From Opitutaceae bacterium (GTDB lineage: Bacteria; Verrucomicrobiota; Verrucomicrobiia; Opitutales; Opitutaceae): a stretch of DNA of 64,000 nucleotides. The notes beneath the pieces were generated by a model that worked only from the letters and a program-made list of their open reading frames with translations, searched no databases and was not told where the DNA came from. Location of the stretch: contig JAWLBB010000001.1 of the NCBI GenBank assembly GCA_041395105.1, forward strand, positions 1,116,001-1,180,000. The letters run 5' to 3'. This document shows, piece after piece, positions 59,999 through 64,000 of this stretch (position 1 is the stretch's first letter; each line of letters opens with the position of its first letter). The translations under genes and the position numbers were made by a program.

Positions 59999-60958
59999 AT
60001 GAGGAAGTTCCTAGTTACGGGGGGAGCCGGATTCATTGGTTTTCATGTGTGCGAGCGTCTGCTGCGGGCAGGGCATGCGGTTGTTGCCTATGACGATCTC
60101 AATGATTTCTATGACCCGAAGCTGAAGGAGCAGAACGTTTCCGATCTCAAGGCCCTCGGGGTGGAATTCGGCTTTGTCCGAGGCTGCATTACCGATCGTT
60201 CATCGCTGGATCGTCTCTTTGGCGAGCAGCGATTCGATCAGGTCATCCACCTTGCGGCTCGAGCGGGAGTGCGGCCAAGTCTGGAGGAGCCGGCGTTGTA
60301 TCAGCGGGTCAACGCCGAAGGTACGGCAAGTGTCTTTGAGGCTGCTCGTTGTGCCGGGGTGCGAAAGATTGTAGCCGCTTCTTCCTCGTCCGTCTACGGA
60401 GTGAACTCGAAGATTCCCTTTTGTGAGAGTGATCCCATATTTTCCGTAATTTCCCCCTATGCGGCCAGCAAGTTGGCCTGCGAAGCACTTGGGCACGTCT
60501 ATCACCACGTTTACGGCATGGATGTAGCAATGCTGCGATTCTTCACGGTCTATGGCCCGAGGCAGCGCCCGGATCTGGCCATTCACAAGTTCGCTCGCCT
60601 GATCAGTTCAGGCGAGTCTATTCCGGTTTTCGGCGATGGAACGACAGCCCGTGATTACACCTATGTCTCGGATACCGTCGATGGCGTTGTGGCCTGCACC
60701 GAACAGGAGATTGGATACGACATTTTCAATCTCGGTGAATCTCAAACCGTTCGGTTGGATTACTTGATTGAGGTTCTATCCAATGCTCTCGGACAGGAGG
60801 CGGTCATCGACCGCCGGCCGCTACAAGCGGGTGACGTCCCAATCACCTATGCGGACATCACTAAGGCAAAGACCAGGTTGGGTTATGACCCGAAAGTGAA
60901 AATCGAAGAGGGTATCTCGCGATTCGTGGAGTGGCTCAAGACGTCGCACCTTAGGTGA
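59999..60958 (+). CDS. NAD-dependent nucleotide-sugar epimerase (UDP-glucuronate 4-epimerase-like)
   Basis: 319 residues from the ATG at 59999. The frame is open further upstream, but MRKFLVTGGAGFIGFHVCERL is the natural start. GGAGFIG is the NAD-binding Rossmann motif, SSSSVYG holds the catalytic Ser region and YAASKLACE the YxxxK pair of extended short-chain dehydrogenases. FYDPKLKEQN and the PRQRPDLAIHKF segment resemble the CapI/UDP-glucuronate 4-epimerase group. It would interconvert UDP-GlcA and UDP-GalA or a similar pair, supplying acidic sugar for the EPS. Cytosolic. Its position after the NRPS, not inside the EPS operon, is notable. Confidence 0.88.
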   Translation: MRKFLVTGGAGFIGFHVCERLLRAGHAVVAYDDLNDFYDPKLKEQNVSDLKALGVEFGFVRGCITDRSSLDRLFGEQRFDQVIHLAARAGVRPSLEEPALYQRVNAEGTASVFEAARCAGVRKIVAASSSSVYGVNSKIPFCESDPIFSVISPYAASKLACEALGHVYHHVYGMDVAMLRFFTVYGPRQRPDLAIHKFARLISSGESIPVFGDGTTARDYTYVSDTVDGVVACTEQEIGYDIFNLGESQTVRLDYLIEVLSNALGQEAVIDRRPLQAGDVPITYADITKAKTRLGYDPKVKIEEGISRFVEWLKTSHLR

Positions 60959-60974
60959 ATTCTCCCGTGTGCTT

Positions 60975-60995
60975 GGAGTGGTAACCCGACTAGGG
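60975..60995. repeat. Partial duplicate of the tRNA-Gln 3' end
   Basis: GGAGTGGTAACCCGACTAGGG matches 61128-61148 (19 of 21), which covers the last bases of the tRNA including its encoded CCA and the sequence beyond. Same orientation, about 150 bp apart. Possible relic of site-specific integration or of a decayed second tRNA; the sequence between includes a CTGACCAAAGGTCAG palindrome. Confidence 0.5.
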
Positions 60996-61110
60996 TTGGC
61001 TGACCAAAGGTCAGGTGCGTTGCACTTCCCGATGCGCTGATGGCGATCGGGACCCCATCTCCGTCCGCTTTGCGGACTCCGTCGAACCTGGTTCTTCGCC
61101 CGACTCTGCC

Positions 61111-61136
61111 AACCACTCCGCTTTTGCGGAGTGGTT
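61111..61136 (-). terminator. Hairpin at the 3' end of tRNA-Gln
   Basis: AACCACTCCGC, loop TTTT, GCGGAGTGGTT: a perfect 11-bp stem overlapping the tRNA 3' terminus, CCA included. On the minus strand it lies directly downstream of the tRNA. No T-run follows, so it may be a processing or attachment-site structure rather than a terminator. Confidence 0.45.
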
Positions 61137-61205
61137 GCCCGACTAGGGCTCGAACCTAGACTGAATGAGTCAGAGTCATTTGTGCTACCATTACACCATC
61201 GGGCA
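61132..61205 (-). tRNA. tRNA-Gln (anticodon CTG), CCA encoded
   Basis: Read on the minus strand, the acceptor TGCCCGA pairs with TCGGGCA. The D-arm contains GTGTAATGGTAGCAC. The anticodon stem AATGA/TCATT closes the loop CTCTGAC with anticodon CTG. The T-arm is CTAGG-TTCGAGC-CCTAG. Discriminator A (61135) is followed by an encoded CCA (61134-61132). All four stems pair perfectly. Confidence 0.95.
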
Positions 61206-61371
61206 ATCTGAAGCCGGAGAACCTACCAGTCTCCGAGTTTGCCGGACAAGCAAAAAGGATGGTGGGGTTTGGGCCGGGTCGCTCCGGGCCGGCGAACGGT
61301 TCCGGTGATTGCCGCCCGCCCGTGCGGAGGCGGGCTTGCTCCCCGTGGGGTTCCGGGCTAAGCGTGGATTC

Positions 61372-62403
61372 ATGACTATGCGTGCGATTGCCAAGGTGCG
61401 TCCGGGCAAGGGGCTCGAAATGATCGATGCCCCGATTCCCTCCCCGGGACCGAACGAGGTCCTGATCAAGGTCCTGGCGACTTCGATCTGCGGGACGGAC
61501 CTCCATATCTACAAGTGGGACTCCTGGGCCCAGCGGACGATCAAGCCGCCGATGATCATCGGGCACGAATTTGTCGGGGAAATCGCGGAAATCGGCTCCT
61601 CGGTCGTCGGCCTCAAGGTGGGCGAACTCGTCGATGGCGAGGGTCATATCGTCTGTGGGGTCTGCCGGAACTGCCGGGCCGGCCGACGGCATCTCTGCAA
61701 GGATACCCTGGGTGTGGGGGTCAACCGGGATGGGGCATTCGCCGAATTCCTCTGCATCCCCGCGGCCAACGTGGTGCCGGTTCCGCGATCGATTCCCCTG
61801 GACGTGCTTTCCTGCTTTGATCCGCTGGGGAACGCCACCCACACCGCCCTCCAGTGGGACATGATCGGAGAGGATGTGCTCATCACCGGCGCGGGGCCGA
61901 TCGGCTGCATGGCCGCCGGAATCGCGGTGCGGACCGGAGCCCGTCGCGTCGTGGTGACCGACCTCAATGAGGATCGCCTGAAGCTCGCCCAGCGCATGGG
62001 GGCGACCCGGGTGGTCAATCCGTCCCGGGAGAATCTCAGGGATGTGCAGAAGGAGATCGGGATGAAGGAGGGCTTTGACATCGGCCTCGAAATGTCGGGC
62101 AGCCCGGCGGCTCTCCAGGACATGATCGCCAATATGGCCCATGGAGGCCGGATCGCCATGCTGGGCATCCTTTCCGAACCCTGTGCCATCGATTGGGACA
62201 AGGTCGTCTTCAACATGCTGACCATCCGCGGGGTTTACGGTCGGGAGATGTACGAAACCTGGTACAAAATGACCGGCCTGATCGAAGCGGGACTGGATAT
62301 CACCCCACTGATCACCCACCGGTTTCCCCACACCGAGTTCCAGACGGCATTTGACCTGATGGCCGCCGGCCAGACCGGCAAGGTCGTCTTGAGGTGGGAT
62401 TGA
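61372..62403 (+). CDS. tdh: L-threonine 3-dehydrogenase
   Basis: 343 residues from the ATG at 61372 (a second ATG at 61378 aligns best with the E. coli start). Catalytic-zinc region ICGTDLHIYKWDSWAQ and GHEFVGE; structural-zinc cysteines in CGVCRNCRAGRRHLC; NAD-binding ITGAGPIGCMAA; and GVYGREMYETWYKM with ITHRF near the end. These follow E. coli Tdh almost block for block at nearly the same length (341). It oxidises L-threonine to 2-amino-3-ketobutyrate with NAD in the cytosol. The usual partner kbl is not seen in the window. It lies beyond the tRNA and appears unrelated to the EPS and NRPS genes. Confidence 0.93.
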   Translation: MTMRAIAKVRPGKGLEMIDAPIPSPGPNEVLIKVLATSICGTDLHIYKWDSWAQRTIKPPMIIGHEFVGEIAEIGSSVVGLKVGELVDGEGHIVCGVCRNCRAGRRHLCKDTLGVGVNRDGAFAEFLCIPAANVVPVPRSIPLDVLSCFDPLGNATHTALQWDMIGEDVLITGAGPIGCMAAGIAVRTGARRVVVTDLNEDRLKLAQRMGATRVVNPSRENLRDVQKEIGMKEGFDIGLEMSGSPAALQDMIANMAHGGRIAMLGILSEPCAIDWDKVVFNMLTIRGVYGREMYETWYKMTGLIEAGLDITPLITHRFPHTEFQTAFDLMAAGQTGKVVLRWD

Positions 62404-62728
62404 AGGATGGGAAAACAGGCAGAAAGGCAGAATCGAAAGGTAATACCGGGATAGAGACGTGAGGCCTCTCCGGCGGACCACTTCGCTTCAGCTTCCTCCG
62501 TTCTCTCGTCTCAAGGCTGACCGTGACCAGAGCAGCCTCTGGGGAAACGACCTTGGATTTCCCAGCTTTCTTGCAGGAGGCAACAGGGGGAGCAGAGTTT
62601 CCGGAATCGAGAGGATGCGATCAACCGGATCTTAGAGGAATGGCAACTATCGCGACTACACGGATGACGGTGGCCCCCTGATTCCGGACTTCCGTTCTTT
62701 GGTTCTTTGCAGTTTTCTATCGGTCACG
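62404..62728. other. Gap between tdh and the sulfatase; nothing recognised
   Basis: 325 bp without a supported gene, terminator or repeat. It presumably carries the sulfatase promoter. A fragment GACGTGAGGCCTCTCC near 62457 weakly recalls the arms of the palindromic element at 1881, but the match is too short to call. Confidence 0.5.
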
Positions 62729-64000
62729 ATGTCGTTGAAGCGAAGCCTCTTTCGGATTTCTCTTGTTGTCTCCACAGTGTGTCCTGTCCTGGAAGCGGTC
62801 GTGCCCGTGCCTGATGAGATCGTGGTTGAGAGACGGGAGTCGGGGGCACCACGCAACGTGGTCTTCATCCTCTCAGACGATCATCGTTTCGATGCGATGA
62901 GCTTCATGGGGCATCCACTGGCTGAGACGCCCAATCTTGACCGGTTGGCGGCGGAAGGGGTGCATCTTCGCAATGCCCTCGTGACGACTTCCCTTTGCTC
63001 GCCGAGCCGGGCCTCGATCCTGACCGGGCTCTACACCTTCCGGCATCGGGTGATTGACAATAACCGCCGCGTGCCCGACGGGACGCTTTTTTTCCCCCAG
63101 TATCTGCAGAAGGCCGGCTACGCGACTGCCTTCATCGGAAAGTGGCATATGGGAGGTGAGTCGGATGAACCGCGGCCCGGATTCGATCATTGGGTGAGTT
63201 TCCGGGGACAGGGCAACTACCTGCCCCCATCACCCGACCACACCCTCAATGTGGATGGGGAGCGGGTTCCCCAGAAGGGCTATATCACTGATGAACTGAC
63301 CGATTACGCTGTCGACTGGCTTCAGGAGCGGAACGGCTCGGAACAACCCTTCTTTCTTTACCTCTCCCATAAGGCGGTCCATGCCGGCTTTGTCCCGGCC
63401 GAACGCCACGCCGGCCAGTTCGCCGACCGGGCGTGGTCCCGGCCCGCGACGGAGAGGTTGACAGCGGAGTCTTCTCGTCTGCAGCCGCGTTGGCTGCGCG
63501 ACCAGCGGAACAGCTGGCATGGAGTGGATTTCCCCTATCACAGTGAACTGGATATTGAAGCCTACGCCAGGGCTTACGGGGAGACCCTCTGCGCTGTCGA
63601 CGACAGTGTGGGCCGGGTAATGGCTCAGCTCGAATCGATGGGTGTCGCCGACCAGACCCTCGTCATCTACATGGGAGACAATGGCTTTATGTTCGGCGAG
63701 CATGGCCTTATCGACAAACGGGTGGCCTACGAAACCTCGATCCGGGTGCCGATGCTCATGCGCTGTCCCGAGATCATCCGGGCCGGGACGGTCGTTGAGG
63801 AAGTGGTGGCCAATATCGACGTGGCGCCGACCGTGATGGAGGCGATGGCGCTGGAGCCGCCGCCTCATTTTGATGGAAGCAGCCTGCTTCCCCTAGTGCG
63901 GAGCGAGCGGATCAACTGGAGGGATTCCTTCCTCTATGTTTACTACTGGGAACGCAATTTTCCGCAATCGCCGACTGTCTTTGCCCTGCGGGAGGAACGC
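62729..64000 (+). CDS. Secreted sulfatase (3' end outside window)
   Basis: 424 codons open to the right edge. The ATG at 62729 gives a signal peptide (RSLFRISLVVSTVCPVLEA). NVVFILSDDHRFDAMSFMG holds the metal-binding Asp pair (50-51), and CSPSRASILTG (Cys90) is the C-x-P-x-R signature where Cys is converted to formylglycine. FIGKWHMG and VIYMGDNGFMFGEHG are later active-site blocks. It removes sulfate esters from extracellular or periplasmic substrates, probably polysaccharides. Sulfatases are abundant in Verrucomicrobiota and usually target foreign sulfated glycans, so it need not act on the EPS made nearby. It requires a formylglycine-generating enzyme encoded elsewhere. Confidence 0.92.
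   Translation, partial: MSLKRSLFRISLVVSTVCPVLEAVVPVPDEIVVERRESGAPRNVVFILSDDHRFDAMSFMGHPLAETPNLDRLAAEGVHLRNALVTTSLCSPSRASILTGLYTFRHRVIDNNRRVPDGTLFFPQYLQKAGYATAFIGKWHMGGESDEPRPGFDHWVSFRGQGNYLPPSPDHTLNVDGERVPQKGYITDELTDYAVDWLQERNGSEQPFFLYLSHKAVHAGFVPAERHAGQFADRAWSRPATERLTAESSRLQPRWLRDQRNSWHGVDFPYHSELDIEAYARAYGETLCAVDDSVGRVMAQLESMGVADQTLVIYMGDNGFMFGEHGLIDKRVAYETSIRVPMLMRCPEIIRAGTVVEEVVANIDVAPTVMEAMALEPPPHFDGSSLLPLVRSERINWRDSFLYVYYWERNFPQSPTVFALREER

Noticed and set aside
59766..60002. 78-codon frame directly after the thioesterase
   Set aside because: Good position but featureless product that overlaps the epimerase start; kept only as part of the spacer description.
60983..61056. Second tRNA-like sequence next to tRNA-Gln
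   Set aside because: Only the 3' terminal part and a CTGACCAAAGGTCAG palindrome are tRNA-like; no matching 5' acceptor strand or proper anticodon loop could be found.
61317..61345. GC-rich hairpin before tdh considered as a terminator
   Set aside because: Arms GCCCGCC/GGCGGGC are present but there is no T-run, and such stems are frequent by chance in GC-rich intergenic DNA.

Overview
The window is a GC-rich bacterial chromosome segment, most consistent with Verrucomicrobiota, probably Opitutae-like. This is inferred from three things: PEP-CTERM surface proteins together with an exosortase, a very large exopolysaccharide (EPS) locus, and a secreted protein ending in a tandem NISTRG / RAVGPS-type domain that I associate with that phylum. 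No rRNA or taxonomic marker is present, so the assignment is tentative.

Layout. (1) 1-7645: the 3' part of a WecA/MraY-type polyprenyl-phosphate sugar-phosphate transferase, two paralogous PEP-CTERM proteins that each carry the same style of terminator, and two convergent membrane-anchored TPR proteins. Palindromic or MITE-like repeats lie between these genes. (2) 7972-15037: a sulfotransferase, then three minus-strand genes (a glycosyltransferase, an exosortase with a C-terminal EpsI-like domain, and a large secreted beta-helix/LamG protein). (3) 15309-16519: a control cassette of a GbsR/MarR-like regulator translationally coupled to a NusG/RfaH-like antiterminator. Behind it is a short leader with an ops-like 12-mer and a perfect 15-bp palindrome. 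(4) 16520-38453: the EPS locus, with an ABC exporter pair (Wzt/Wzm), a Wzy/WaaL-like polymerase or ligase, a Wzc-like co-polymerase/tyrosine kinase, eleven GT2/GT4 glycosyltransferases in the whole window plus one GT39-like membrane enzyme, an acyltransferase and two more sulfotransferases. (5) 38740-41421: a large secreted repeat protein. (6) 42031-59759: a two-gene nonribosomal peptide synthetase (NRPS). (7) 59999-64000: a nucleotide-sugar epimerase, tRNA-Gln(CTG) with a partial copy of its 3' end nearby, L-threonine 3-dehydrogenase, and a sulfatase cut by the window edge.

How the genes may work together. The WecA-like enzyme would prime lipid-linked glycan synthesis, and the glycosyltransferases would extend it. 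The sulfotransferases and acyltransferase would decorate it, and the ABC exporter, polymerase and Wzc-like protein would assemble and export it. The exosortase would process the PEP-CTERM proteins at the cell surface. The regulator/antiterminator pair sits where it could control the long transcription unit.

The most unusual feature is the NRPS. A 4793-residue protein carries eight condensation domains and seven carrier domains but only one adenylation domain, arranged C-A-PCP followed by six C-PCP units with a period of about 540 residues and a final C. A second protein supplies a truncated C, a second adenylation domain lacking the alpha-amino-binding Asp, a PCP and a thioesterase. Only the first and last of eight modules can select a substrate in cis. 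I do not recognise a described assembly line with this layout.
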